DNA of 59,712 nucleotides from an uncultured Crocinitomix sp. (GCA_937136425.1 CAKZON010000072.1:1-59712), one strand, 5' to 3'. Shown: positions 34,100 to 42,732, counted from the first letter of the stretch. Notes: generated from the letters alone by a model not told the origin. Program-made: numbers and translations.

Positions 34100-34210
34100 T
34101 TATTCTAGTTTCACCCAACCGTCATATATTTTCCATTGATCGCATTTAGGATGCACTTCAAAGAAAATTCCAATTAATTTTGAAGCATTAGAAAAGATAT
34201 TATTATCTTT
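34100..34210 (-). pseudogene. C-terminal gene remnant
   Basis: On the minus strand a frame ending at TAA (34102-34100) reads ASKLIGIFFEVHPKCDQW followed by KIYDGWVKLE. This has a protein-like composition but no start codon: upstream it meets a stop at about 34230. It overlaps the likely promoter of the gene at 34250. It is probably the tail of a deleted gene; no family is recognised from this short piece. Confidence 0.3.
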
Positions 34211-34211
34211 C
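34180..34211 (+). promoter_or_regulatory. Candidate promoter of the 86-residue protein gene
   Basis: TTG (34180-34182) and TATCTTTC (34204-34211) with a 21-bp spacer nearly match the Bacteroidota consensus (last base C instead of G). The leader to the ATG at 34250 would be about 32 nt. Confidence 0.4.
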
Positions 34212-34249
34212 GTCTGACAATTAATTTTAAACGAAAAAAAATATTAATA

Positions 34250-34510
34250 ATGAGTTATTACAAGACTATTGATGGCGTTAAATACGACGGAGAATTAATC
34301 GAATTAGCGGACAAATTAACCTCTGGAGCTGGAGACGGCAGATTGTCTAAAGAAGATGCTGGTCAAATTTTGGAAGCAGTAAAAGATGGAAATAGTTATA
34401 CTGATATCGAAAAAGCTACTGTAAAGCATTTAAGAGAAAATTATAAATGGACTGAAGCTGCTGATGAGTGGTTCAGAAGTGAAATCAGATCTTGGGCAGC
34501 TACTAAATAG
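34250..34510 (+). CDS. Small helical protein, EF-hand-like appearance
   Basis: The 86-residue cytoplasmic protein has helices separated by acidic turns: GAGDGRLSKEDAGQILEAV and DGNSYTDIEKATVKHLREN, ending EAADEWFRSEIRSW. The DGRLSKEDA turn and flanking helices look like half of an EF-hand-type calcium site, but the loop lacks the full set of ligands, so calcium binding is only a possibility. It is a single-gene unit with a candidate promoter (34180-34211) and a strong terminator (34549-34579), which points to a well-expressed stand-alone gene. Confidence 0.75.
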   Translation: MSYYKTIDGVKYDGELIELADKLTSGAGDGRLSKEDAGQILEAVKDGNSYTDIEKATVKHLRENYKWTEAADEWFRSEIRSWAATK

Positions 34511-34548
34511 TTCTGCTTATTTGATTGACACAGTTCAAACGAACTTAG

Positions 34549-34579
34549 AAAGCCTTGGCATTTTTGTCAAGGCTTTTTT
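34549..34579 (+). terminator. Rho-independent terminator
   Basis: AAAGCCTTG (34549-34557) pairs with CAAGGCTTT (34568-34576), and TTT continues to 34579. It ends the transcript of the 86-residue protein gene; the convergent gene at 34596 begins its stop 17 bp later. Confidence 0.9.
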
Positions 34580-34595
34580 CATATCAAACTTATCA

Positions 34596-35363
34596 TTAAA
34601 TATAGCCTGCTATTAAATAAGTAACATAACCTATCCACTCATGAATTAGTTTGCTCCAATCGGTCATATTGCTAATATTTGGCACTATAAATTGCTCAAA
34701 AGTATATCCTCGTTTTGGTCCCGTAAAATGATCTGTTGTAAAAACATCAAAATTAGTAAAGCCTTCTTTCTCAAAACAAGCTTTAGAGCGCGGCATGTGC
34801 AAGGCAGATGTTACTAATAAAAAGTTCTGGACCTCAGGATGGCTAGCTAAAACCTTTTTTGTTTCCACTGCATTTTCATGTGTATTTTTAGAGTTCTCCT
34901 CTATAATAAGATCTTCCTCAGGAATTCCCCATTCCAACAGGACGGTTTTAAATTGCACGGCTTCATTTAATCCTTTTTCAAAAATATCTCCGTTAGCACC
35001 TACAATCATTATTTTATCAACCTTACCTAAATGATATAGGTTTATTGCCTGCCAAATTCTATCTCCTCCTCTTCTTAAACTTAATCGTTCCAAATTATTG
35101 TCATATTCAGCCATTCCTCCTAAAACTACTGCAGCGTCATAATGACCTACATCACTTATCTTGGTTCCCTCTGGTTCCCACAACCTTGTAAATTCGCAAA
35201 AAATAACTGTATTGGTAAAAAAAAGTACTGCAATTCCTGCTCCTCGGAGCGACCATTTTTTAAGTTTTGGACGCTTTGTTAGTAAACCGATTGCCACTGC
35301 TATGAGTATCCAAGAGAAGGGATGGACTAAAAAAGAAAGTATTTTCGATAAGATGAAAAACAT
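34596..35363 (-). CDS. YdcF/ElyC-type DUF218 membrane protein
   Basis: The 255-residue product has two N-terminal transmembrane helices (FFILSKILSFLVHPFSWILI and GAGIAVLFFTNTVIFC). A periplasmic DUF218 domain follows, with the family blocks YDAAVVLGG, RGGDRIWQAINLYHLGKVDK, IMIVGANGD, EENSKNTHENA and LLVTSALHMPRSKACFEKEG. This size and two-helix layout resembles E. coli ElyC/YgjQ-type proteins, linked to peptidoglycan or envelope lipid-carrier metabolism. The paralogue identity within the family is not clear. It is transcribed divergently from the MscS gene, with a 76-bp gap that holds both promoters. Confidence 0.85.
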   Translation of the reverse strand: MFFILSKILSFLVHPFSWILIAVAIGLLTKRPKLKKWSLRGAGIAVLFFTNTVIFCEFTRLWEPEGTKISDVGHYDAAVVLGGMAEYDNNLERLSLRRGGDRIWQAINLYHLGKVDKIMIVGANGDIFEKGLNEAVQFKTVLLEWGIPEEDLIIEENSKNTHENAVETKKVLASHPEVQNFLLVTSALHMPRSKACFEKEGFTNFDVFTTDHFTGPKRGYTFEQFIVPNISNMTDWSKLIHEWIGYVTYLIAGYI

Positions 35364-35411
35364 GTTCGATAAGTAACGTTATTCGGCTATAATAGACCAA
35401 AGATAATATAT

Positions 35412-35419
35412 TATATTTG
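35412..35419 (+). promoter_or_regulatory. Promoter -7 box of the MscS gene
   Basis: TATATTTG is a perfect match to TAnnTTTG, 20 bp before the ATG at 35440. No TTG is found at the expected -33 distance. Confidence 0.5.
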
Positions 35420-35439
35420 CCCAAAATAAAATCAAAATT

Positions 35440-36315
35440 ATGCAAGATACATTATACACAATTGCTACAGAAGCACCAGGAGCTGTTAATGAAGCAGAAA
35501 CATGGACTTTTAGCTGGCCAGGCTTCTGGGATAAAGTCATAGAATACGGAACAAACTTAGCGATTGCGCTAGCCGTTTTAATCATTGGAATGATGATTGT
35601 AAAACGAGTTTCGAAAATGATATCGAAAATGTTAAAGAAGAAAGATTATGATGCTTCTTTACAAGGCTTTTTAGTAAGTATGGTGTCTATCACGTTAAGA
35701 GTATTAGTCATCTTAACTGCTTTGAGCCAACTTGGTATTGAAATGACATCATTTGTAGCGTTAATTGGTGCTGCTGGTTTAGCTATTGGTATGGCATTTT
35801 CTGGAACACTTGGAAACTTTGCTGGTGGAATCATGATCCTAATCTTCAGACCATATAAAGTTGATGATTATATTGTTGCACAGGGAGAAGAAGGTGTTGT
35901 TGTAGACATTCAAATCTTTAATACGATTTTATTAACGTTAGATCAGAAGAAAGTAATTTTACCAAATGGTGCAGTTGCTAACGGTACTATTACTAACGTT
36001 ACACATCAAAAAACAAGAAGAGTAGATTTTACTGTAGGAATTGCCTATGGAGATAGCTATGATGATGCTAAAGCGGTACTTCAAAAATTTGTGGACGAGG
36101 ATGATAAAATCATCAAGGACGGAAACAACTTCATTGGATTGGTTGAATTAGCAGATAGTTCTGTAAACATTACTGTACGTGTGTGGTGCGCATTAGATGA
36201 TTACTGGGATGTATACTTCAAAATGAACGAGAGAATTTATAAAGAATTTGACCAAGCGGGTTTAAATATCCCCTTCCCACAAATGGACGTACACGTACAC
36301 AATTCGACGTCTTAG
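35440..36315 (+). CDS. MscS-family small-conductance mechanosensitive channel
   Basis: The 291-residue product has three transmembrane helices. TM3 is the pore helix, with the Gly/Ala pattern SFVALIGAAGLAIGMAFSG, continuing TLGNFAGGIMILIFRPYKVDDYI. The beta domain follows (VVVDIQIFNTILLT, KKVILPNGAVANGTITN) with the C-terminal alpha/beta vestibule. It opens under membrane tension to release solutes on hypo-osmotic shock. Length is the same as E. coli MscS (286). An N-terminal stretch of about 30 polar residues precedes TM1. A perfect palindromic terminator follows. Confidence 0.95.
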   Translation: MQDTLYTIATEAPGAVNEAETWTFSWPGFWDKVIEYGTNLAIALAVLIIGMMIVKRVSKMISKMLKKKDYDASLQGFLVSMVSITLRVLVILTALSQLGIEMTSFVALIGAAGLAIGMAFSGTLGNFAGGIMILIFRPYKVDDYIVAQGEEGVVVDIQIFNTILLTLDQKKVILPNGAVANGTITNVTHQKTRRVDFTVGIAYGDSYDDAKAVLQKFVDEDDKIIKDGNNFIGLVELADSSVNITVRVWCALDDYWDVYFKMNERIYKEFDQAGLNIPFPQMDVHVHNSTS

Positions 36316-36346
36316 AAATCCATATCAAGGGGTGAAACATGAATTT

Positions 36347-36384
36347 AAAAAGGTGCTGACAAATTTGTCAGCACCTTTTTTTTT
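36347..36384. terminator. Bidirectional terminator between convergent genes
   Basis: Perfect 17-bp arms (36347-36363 and 36364-36380, core AGGTGCTGACAAA/TTTGTCAGCACCT) carry A5 and T9 tails. It serves the MscS gene (stop 36315) and the GIN-domain gene, whose stop is at its right edge (36383). Confidence 0.9.
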
Positions 36385-37477
36385 AATCACAGCTTTGAAC
36401 GTCTCCAGAGCCCAGCTCTTGCACTCGGACTTCTGCTTCGCCAGAATAGCAAACATCTCCACTACCTAAAATAGTAACCTCAAGTTTTTCATTACAGGTT
36501 ACATTTACGTCTCCAGAACCGTTAATATTTATTGTCATATTCGAAACATCCATTGATCTTGTACACACATCTCCAGATCCATTAATATTAATTTCTCCAC
36601 CTGCAATATCCCCTTCTCCATATAAACTAACGTCACCAGAACCATTGACAGATATCTCAAAGTTTTTAGGTAAAATCTTATCCAAGCGCACATCTCCGCT
36701 TCCATTAATATGTACTTGTAAATCGTTTGACGGAATATCATCTCCAGAATAAATGTCCCCACTTCCATTAATCACAAGTTTCTTAACCTCTGTCATTGTT
36801 AAATGAATGTAAACATTTTGATTACGCGAGTATTTTTGAAATTCGCGATCCATTCCATCTTTTACATTAATACGTAATACTTGATTTTCAACGCTCATTT
36901 CCAGCAATTCCTCCAAACGTGTGTCTCCATTAAATGATACATTTGGTTTATCGCCTTTAAAAATTTTCACATTAGCACTTATATTTAAATGCACCGAATG
37001 AAATGAACCAATTCTATTTCCAGGCAATGTCATTGAATGCTCTTCAAAAACCGTTTCAGGTTCCTCATCTTGAATGTTTTCAACAACTAAAATCTCTTGA
37101 ATTAATGGCTGTTCAGGCTCTTCTTCTACAGGAATTACACTTTTAAGTTCATTTTCTTCAATCAAATCATTTTCTGGAAAACTGTTTATTATTTTTTCAG
37201 TTTCAGCAGTTTCTTGCTTTGAAAATACAGGCATGCTTTGAGCTGTGCTCGAAATTGATTCGGTTGGATTTACCATAACAAAGACTGTTACGGCGGTTAT
37301 TATACTTCCTAACATAATTACAATATTTGATAGTTTAAAAAATGAAGTTGCTCCTCCAACGGCGCCTGTTGCAGCGGAACCACTTATCACTGTTGTGATA
37401 TTATTAATTGGATAATCAACTTTGGCGTTTTTGGCCAAGTCAAATAAATCCGTCATATTTTTTGTTACGTCCTCCAT
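36383..37477 (-). CDS. Membrane-anchored GIN-domain (DUF2807) protein, probable anti-sigma partner
   Basis: The 364-residue product has a short cytoplasmic N-terminus (1-48), one transmembrane helix (about 49-69, NIVIMLGSIITAVTVFVMV), an acidic Glu/Pro-rich periplasmic linker (about 70-150) and a C-terminal head GIN domain (DUF2807, about 165-364). The GIN domain contains seven repeats of the form (N/L)GSGD(V/I) spaced about 20-25 residues apart, the signature of its right-handed beta-helix. Its ATG directly follows the TAG stop of an ECF sigma gene, so the two are translationally coupled. Genes placed like this commonly encode anti-sigma or membrane sensors; the short N-terminal segment would contact the sigma factor. 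This is inference from architecture and position. Confidence 0.8.
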   Translation of the reverse strand: MEDVTKNMTDLFDLAKNAKVDYPINNITTVISGSAATGAVGGATSFFKLSNIVIMLGSIITAVTVFVMVNPTESISSTAQSMPVFSKQETAETEKIINSFPENDLIEENELKSVIPVEEEPEQPLIQEILVVENIQDEEPETVFEEHSMTLPGNRIGSFHSVHLNISANVKIFKGDKPNVSFNGDTRLEELLEMSVENQVLRINVKDGMDREFQKYSRNQNVYIHLTMTEVKKLVINGSGDIYSGDDIPSNDLQVHINGSGDVRLDKILPKNFEISVNGSGDVSLYGEGDIAGGEININGSGDVCTRSMDVSNMTININGSGDVNVTCNEKLEVTILGSGDVCYSGEAEVRVQELGSGDVQSCD

Positions 37478-38014
37478 CTATCCCTCTTTTATTATTTCAT
37501 TTTGGGTTACATAGTGTGGCTCGTCCATCATTAATGCTTTTAGTTCTTTTCTTGCACGGCTCAGCATCACTTTTACTGCCCCCTCTGTCGCTCCTTGAAT
37601 CTCAGCTACTTCTTTTATCGAAAAACCATTAATTTCAAATAAGATTAATGCTTCTTTTTTAACATCTGAAAGCTTATCCATCTGCCGATACAAGTAGGCT
37701 ATTTGAAGATCCTTTTCGACAGTACTTTCTGCACTATAATTGCTGTGCCCTTGCTCATCTAACGTTACTTCCTTTTTCTTCCTAACAGTATTTCTAACAA
37801 TGTTTCGTGCGGTTGAAAACAAAAAATACAGGAGTGAGTCTTTCTTGTCAATCTTCATCCAATTTTGGTAGGCTTTTAATACTGATTCATTTACCAAATC
37901 ATCAAAAGCCATAACACCATGTGCACGCGCTTTACAAAACCGAACAAAATTTTCATGTATAGGCTCGTAAGCCTTCATAAATTCGCGTTGTTTTCTTTTG
38001 TCTTTTATTTTCAA
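37478..38014 (-). CDS. ECF-type RNA polymerase sigma factor
   Basis: The 178-residue ECF sigma has region 2 (about 20-85, AFDDLVNESVLKAYQNWMKI and LLYFLFSTARNIVRNTVRKK) and region 4 (about 118-165, LSDVKKEALILFEINGFSIK, then EVAEIQGATEGAVKVMLSRA). It should direct RNA polymerase to a specific stress or envelope regulon. It is coupled to the membrane GIN-domain gene at 36383 (stop and start codons abut). The start is at 38014, with the neighbouring glycosyltransferase gene (38080) ending 65 bp upstream. Confidence 0.92.
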   Translation of the reverse strand: MKIKDKRKQREFMKAYEPIHENFVRFCKARAHGVMAFDDLVNESVLKAYQNWMKIDKKDSLLYFLFSTARNIVRNTVRKKKEVTLDEQGHSNYSAESTVEKDLQIAYLYRQMDKLSDVKKEALILFEINGFSIKEVAEIQGATEGAVKVMLSRARKELKALMMDEPHYVTQNEIIKEG

Positions 38015-38079
38015 GGTGCAATTCTAAAATGCAATACATAGGTAAGAAACCTAAGTATGGAAAAGGTAACATTAAAACC

Positions 38080-39330
38080 CTATTTTTTTTCAAATTCTCG
38101 AAGAAAAAGGAGTTGATCCTTTGCTATTACTGGATAATCTACAATATTAAGTTTAGTCAACAATAGACTTGTTTCTTGCTCTATTGGTTGCTGTGGCAAG
38201 CCATTGTCTCGCAAAAAATGCATTAGTTTTAAAACTTTAAATGCATCAAACCAACGAAAGAATCGTTTAATATATGCTGCCTCTGTTTTGGAGTTTAATC
38301 GAATTTCATCAATCGCTTTTTGAAATTTTTGCTCTGTTAAAAAATCGTAAATCAAATTATTTTGCTCTGGTGCTAAACCATAATCTCTGGATTTAATATC
38401 GTCAGATCTGAATTTAGGAGCAAGATCAACTATTGCTTTCAAAATTTTAAAACTTTCAAATGCGTAGGTATTAAAGACAATCTTATCCTCAGCAATCCAA
38501 TCTCCAATAGCTTTTCCTGTTCCAAACGGTACCCGATCTGAAATACGAGGCGAAGGTAAGACTGAAGTTGTTTTTAGTTCGGTAAATTCACCAAGAGCTA
38601 TAATTTTATGAATGAAGTAAAAATCCTCACCTGCCTTGCGTTTGTTCATACCGCCCTGCTTTTGGTAAGCTGACGATCGTACTGCCATGCTTGACCCAAC
38701 GGTGTGAAAAGCATACGGAACTCCAGCCCATTTTAACCCTTGGTTATAGTATCTCAAATGCAGTTCGTAATTAATAATGCCTTTATAAATTGCAGGCTCA
38801 AATCCAGTTCCTTCAATCGGGTGCTCATAATGAATAGAACAACCTGGCGACTTTGGATATGTTTTAAAATGTGCTTCAATTTCTTTTAGGTAGTTCGATT
38901 CACATTTTGAATCAGCATCAAAGCAAACAATAATTCCATCTCTGTCCAATTGGTCAAACCGATCTACGGCTTCATCCATTCCTATTTTACGCGCAAGTCC
39001 TACTCCTGCATGTTTTTTAGGAAGCTCCTCCTCTATTGCAATGTGGAATTTAAATTTAGAATTATTTTTAGCTGCGCACCAAACTTGTGCGGCTTCAAAA
39101 GCCTTGCGATTCTTTTCTTTTTTTTCTGTAGGACTATTGATTCCTGCATTAATTACTACAATGACTTCCACAGCACAGCTTGGTCGTTCAGACAGCCACA
39201 ATGCATTTAAAGAGTCAACTAAATAAGCCTCATCAAAACAAGGAATAACAACTATTAAACCTAGTTCAGGATGCGGAGGTGTTGAAATAAATGGCGGTTG
39301 AAATCCGTATTTTTTTAAGTAGAAATTCAT
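38080..39330 (-). CDS. Family 2 glycosyltransferase
   Basis: The 416-residue cytoplasmic protein has an N-terminal GT-A fold: LIVVIPCFDE (nucleotide-sugar site, about 25-34), IVCFDADSKCE (D-A-D metal-binding motif near 130-140), GAGVGLARKIGMDEA, and RKAGEDFYFIHK in the acceptor part. The C-terminal region (about 290-416) is helical and ends LRDNGLPQ...FLREFEKK. No transmembrane helix is present, so it is a soluble transferase acting on lipid- or protein-linked acceptors at the membrane; the sugar and acceptor are not predictable. Its stop lies just before the pdxH gene (6 bp), suggesting co-transcription. Confidence 0.8.
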   Translation of the reverse strand: MNFYLKKYGFQPPFISTPPHPELGLIVVIPCFDEAYLVDSLNALWLSERPSCAVEVIVVINAGINSPTEKKEKNRKAFEAAQVWCAAKNNSKFKFHIAIEEELPKKHAGVGLARKIGMDEAVDRFDQLDRDGIIVCFDADSKCESNYLKEIEAHFKTYPKSPGCSIHYEHPIEGTGFEPAIYKGIINYELHLRYYNQGLKWAGVPYAFHTVGSSMAVRSSAYQKQGGMNKRKAGEDFYFIHKIIALGEFTELKTTSVLPSPRISDRVPFGTGKAIGDWIAEDKIVFNTYAFESFKILKAIVDLAPKFRSDDIKSRDYGLAPEQNNLIYDFLTEQKFQKAIDEIRLNSKTEAAYIKRFFRWFDAFKVLKLMHFLRDNGLPQQPIEQETSLLLTKLNIVDYPVIAKDQLLFLREFEKK

Positions 39331-39336
39331 ATAAAA

Positions 39337-39978
39337 CTAAGGCGCAATGCGATAATTAGTCCAATCATTATCTTCTTTCTCATAACAAATACGATCATGC
39401 AAGCGGCCAAGACGACCTTGCCAAAACTCAAAATAGGTTGGTTCTACAATTAAACCTCCCCAGTGCGGTGGACGCGGTACTTCATTTGGGAATTTTTTTT
39501 CATAGAATGCAACACGTTCTTCTAAGCTTGCACGATTTGGAATAACAGCACTCTGCTCAGATGCCCATGCGCCTATTTGACTAATACGAGGGCGGGCAGC
39601 AAAATAATCATCTGATATTAACGGATCAATTTTTTTGACTTGGCCTTCAAGTCTTACTTGGCGTTCGCAACAATCCCAATAAAAAAGAAGTGCCACATTG
39701 GGATTTTCTATAATATCAGTTCCTTTACGACTGTTATAATTAGTGTATATGATAACACCTTCCTCTAAAAGTTCACGCATGTAAACGATTCGAGACGAAG
39801 GCTTTCCTTCTATACTTGCAGTAGTAAAAACCACTGCGTGAGGATCTGCACAGTTTTTTTCAATTGCCTCTTGATACCAATTACTAAACAACTTCAAAGG
39901 ATCGGTATACGCCACATCCTCCAATTTTCCTTTGAGAAAATCTGCTCGGTCTATTTTCTTTTTATTGGCTTGATCCAT
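39337..39978 (-). CDS. pdxH: Pyridoxamine 5'-phosphate oxidase
   Basis: The 213-residue product has the usual length and sequence of PdxH: an FMN-binding part (DPHAVVFTTASIEGKPSSRI, VYMRELLEEG, NYNSRKG) and the active-site C-terminus (FEFWQGRLGRLHDRICY followed by W..YR.AP). It oxidises pyridoxine or pyridoxamine 5'-phosphate to pyridoxal 5'-phosphate with FMN and oxygen. All conserved Arg/His of the substrate site (RPPHW, RLHDR) are visible. It sits in a minus-strand run between DUF4494 and the glycosyltransferase gene. Confidence 0.97.
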   Translation of the reverse strand: MDQANKKKIDRADFLKGKLEDVAYTDPLKLFSNWYQEAIEKNCADPHAVVFTTASIEGKPSSRIVYMRELLEEGVIIYTNYNSRKGTDIIENPNVALLFYWDCCERQVRLEGQVKKIDPLISDDYFAARPRISQIGAWASEQSAVIPNRASLEERVAFYEKKFPNEVPRPPHWGGLIVEPTYFEFWQGRLGRLHDRICYEKEDNDWTNYRIAP

Positions 39979-39998
39979 GCGCTATTTTAGTCTTGATT

Positions 39999-40541
39999 TT
40001 ACTCCTCTTCGCTCGCGTTAAAAGCTACATTAATGTTTGGTGAATTAATCTCTTCTTCCTCTGGTTGTGGCGCTAATGATCCACCTCCATTATACTCATC
40101 TCCTTCAACCTCTCCAGGAACATAAGGGAAAATTTCTACAATTGGAGTGAAAGAAATCATTGGTATTTCATAAGTAACCATTAGTCCTTTCAAACTTTCT
40201 TCAATTCTTTCAAAGGCAGATTTTACACTGTGTGCAGAAACTAAAAAGTTGTTGTTTACTTTTTTCTCTTTACCTGAATCTGCATCTTCTGTTACATAAG
40301 AAACTTTACACTTATACCAATCCTCAGCATCATCATAATGAAAGATGTCAGCAAAATCAGTTTTAGAAATAGACGTTACTAAAAATTCACCTCTAACGAA
40401 TTCACCAACTTCTTGATAAATACGTGCCTCAGCCTCAGTAAATGAAAGTGAACTCACCAAATATGGCTCCGTTACACGTTTTAATGTTCCATCCTGAAAT
40501 TCTTTAGTGAATTTTACTTTAACTGTATACCAATTGTTCAT
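39999..40541 (-). CDS. DUF4494 protein
   Basis: The 180-residue product matches DUF4494, a small Bacteroidota family of unknown function: NNWYTVKVKFTKEFQDGTLK, YLVSSLSFTEAEARIYQE, VTSISKTDFADIF, DWYKCKVSYVTED and FLVSAHSVKSAFERIEESLK, then PMISFTPIVEIFPY. The usual domain is about 150 residues; a C-terminal acidic, Gly/Pro-rich tail (from about 150) extends it. It has no signal peptide. It precedes pdxH by 20 bp in the same direction and may share its transcript. Confidence 0.9.
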   Translation of the reverse strand: MNNWYTVKVKFTKEFQDGTLKRVTEPYLVSSLSFTEAEARIYQEVGEFVRGEFLVTSISKTDFADIFHYDDAEDWYKCKVSYVTEDADSGKEKKVNNNFLVSAHSVKSAFERIEESLKGLMVTYEIPMISFTPIVEIFPYVPGEVEGDEYNGGGSLAPQPEEEEINSPNINVAFNASEEE

Positions 40542-40634
40542 GCTCGTAATTTAATTTGAGCAAAGGTAATGATATTCAATGACCCTATAAGCGAGATAAG
40601 CTTTATTTTTTGAACAATTTAAACGTTTTTTGGG

Positions 40635-41498
40635 TCAATTATCAACTGGTGCCGAATCGGAACTTAAATAAAGGACTAATTCGCTATCTGAGTTAAAATA
40701 ATAATCATAGACCAGGAGATCATTTTCGAAGAAATAGAGCTTTTGTTTTAGCAAGTCAATTCTATACTTCCCTAGGTTAACAGAGCCTAGGACTCCTCCT
40801 GTACAAAACGCAAAATAAGTTCCATCAGTTAACAATTCTAATTGAAATGTAATGTCTCCAATTTCTAATGAGTCACGAATATCTTGGTCTTTTTCTACAC
40901 GATAGAATTTATGTTCTAAAGAATCTGTATCCTCCAAATTATAAATTCCAAACGCTCCATAATGTAGCCAAACTCCAACGGATCTAACCTGCCCATCCTT
41001 CCCTGGTCGTTGATAAATCAACTGCTTTTTTTCCGACTTATCATTGTCATTTTGCCCGCTATAGCTTGCCAATACGAGTCGATTATATGTAAATTCTTCA
41101 ATTTGAAAATTTCGAAAGACTACCGAATCTCCTTTCTCAAAAATTACTAACCTCAGCTCATCAGTCAGTTTATTGCTTTCTAATTGATAAGAAAGCAATG
41201 CCAACCCTGGAAGCCTAGGATATAATTTATTCGAAAAGTATTCATCAAAGAGGCCTTTTTCTTTCGAGAAAAAATCAAGACATTTCAAATCTTGATTTTC
41301 CGTTGAAACTTGACTTGTATCTTGACTATCTAAACTGATTATCTTGGCATCTTCTAATTCCCATTTTCCAAGAATCAATTTTTCAATAGAAAAGTTTGCA
41401 TTGAATTTAGAATTCAAAAGTTCCGCATGAGCAAAGCCTGCTGTGCTTAAAATTAAAAAGGTGAAATAAGCAAGAATCTTTAACGAGATTAATTTCAT
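40635..41498 (-). CDS. Exported lipocalin-like hypothetical protein
   Basis: The 287-residue product has a signal peptide (about 1-25, ending FAHAE). It contains a lipocalin-like start LILGKWELEDAKIISLD and two Cys (DLKCLDFF, AFCTGG). Further beta strands include FYRVEKDQ and KYRIDLLKQKLYFFEND, close to the C-terminus. No exact family is recognised. The gene is in a minus-strand series with the gene at 41533, 34 bp after its stop. Confidence 0.6.
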   Translation of the reverse strand: MKLISLKILAYFTFLILSTAGFAHAELLNSKFNANFSIEKLILGKWELEDAKIISLDSQDTSQVSTENQDLKCLDFFSKEKGLFDEYFSNKLYPRLPGLALLSYQLESNKLTDELRLVIFEKGDSVVFRNFQIEEFTYNRLVLASYSGQNDNDKSEKKQLIYQRPGKDGQVRSVGVWLHYGAFGIYNLEDTDSLEHKFYRVEKDQDIRDSLEIGDITFQLELLTDGTYFAFCTGGVLGSVNLGKYRIDLLKQKLYFFENDLLVYDYYFNSDSELVLYLSSDSAPVDN

Positions 41499-41532
41499 TT
41501 ATGCCTTTTTGGGTTTGATGAATTTGAATCTT

Positions 41533-42615
41533 CTAATAGTCATACATTTTACCATTCCACCAAACGGCAAAGGCAGTGCGGCTATACTTTAGCATTATTG
41601 TATTTCCTTGTAATCTATAATCTTCCACTTTTTGACGGGTAATTTCAATCTCTTTTCCACGAACAAAAGCACTAACTCCACCCCACTTATTTACATATGC
41701 CATTATACCTCCATCAATTTGAGGAGAAGTAACTTTGTCATTGTAAATTTGGTAAACATCCTCATCATACCAAATTTTGGTTAGTCCAACATCATTAAAA
41801 ACGACCAAACTATCACGCACAATAATGTTTTGCATATCAAACCCTAACTCTGTTACACGTTCCTCAGTATATACCTTGTGAACTCCAGCTCCATCTTTAT
41901 AATAAATAAAGTTATTGCCACACACATAACGCTCAGCATGTTGCGGTTCTGCATCTATCACATAACCATTGTCAAAAACTACAAAGGTTCCGTTTACAGG
42001 ATCATTAAAGGCTGCTACATCTTGCCCACAAGCAAAAGTTACTGGTCTGCTTGTACTAATCAAATCATGAAAAGCTCCTCTCCAAAAAAGAGAAGAATTT
42101 CCAGTATTATCTCTATAAACAAAGACATTAGAACCTACTTGATTTGCCGTTAAAGGATAATTACCAACGACCATAGCAACTGAGCGTACTTCATCTTGAT
42201 AATAGTATTTTACGTATCCTCCAATTGCATCTTGAAAAACAACTAAACTGTCGCCATAACCATAACTTGTAATATTTGAACTAAGAATGTGCTTAATACC
42301 GCGATCAAATACACGAATTACATTTGCCGTTCTCATCACCAATAAATTATCAGTTACATTAATCTCATTATAAGTTTGCCCTAATAAGATATTTTCTCCT
42401 TCATAATTCACATAAATGTCTCCCTTAGAGTCAACATAACAGACATAATCGTTTCCTACAAAAATTTTGCCTGTTTGCTGATAGTAAATTTGCTCAAACA
42501 CACCACTATTAAATTGATGTAAGCGGTTATTCGCATCTGTAAAAACATTGATATTTTGGGCATTAGCTAACCCCGTAATTAATAATAAAAATGCCAATAA
42601 CAGTTTATTCTTCAT
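41533..42615 (-). CDS. Exported propeller-like hypothetical protein
   Basis: The 360-residue product has a signal peptide (MKNKLLLAFLLLITGLANAQ). The mature protein is repeated beta-blade-like units with a DSLVVF/VCYVD pattern: FVGNDYVCYVDSKGDIYV, NLLVMRTANVIRVFD, DSLVVFQDAIGGYVKYY, NVFVYRDNTGNSSLFW, NFIYYKDGAGVHKVY, DSLVVFNDVGLTKIWY. Regular units suggest a six- to seven-bladed beta-propeller. No enzyme motif is seen. It probably binds protein or polysaccharide at the cell surface (inference). Confidence 0.65.
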   Translation of the reverse strand: MKNKLLLAFLLLITGLANAQNINVFTDANNRLHQFNSGVFEQIYYQQTGKIFVGNDYVCYVDSKGDIYVNYEGENILLGQTYNEINVTDNLLVMRTANVIRVFDRGIKHILSSNITSYGYGDSLVVFQDAIGGYVKYYYQDEVRSVAMVVGNYPLTANQVGSNVFVYRDNTGNSSLFWRGAFHDLISTSRPVTFACGQDVAAFNDPVNGTFVVFDNGYVIDAEPQHAERYVCGNNFIYYKDGAGVHKVYTEERVTELGFDMQNIIVRDSLVVFNDVGLTKIWYDEDVYQIYNDKVTSPQIDGGIMAYVNKWGGVSAFVRGKEIEITRQKVEDYRLQGNTIMLKYSRTAFAVWWNGKMYDY

Positions 42616-42732
42616 GCCTAATTATAATTGTTCTACTTTGATTAAAAATAATATCAAAATTAATATAAATAATATGGAAGATACGATTGATTTAATACCA
42701 CTCGTTCTTCATTTGCAATATTCACCACAAAA

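Larger units (their letters stand above)
33957..34249. other. Divergent intergenic region between sucC and the small helical gene
   Basis: Apart from the minus-strand coding remnant (34100-34210), the upstream end of the sucC promoter and the promoter of the plus-strand gene at 34250, nothing else is recognised here. The sequence is very AT-rich. Confidence 0.4.
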
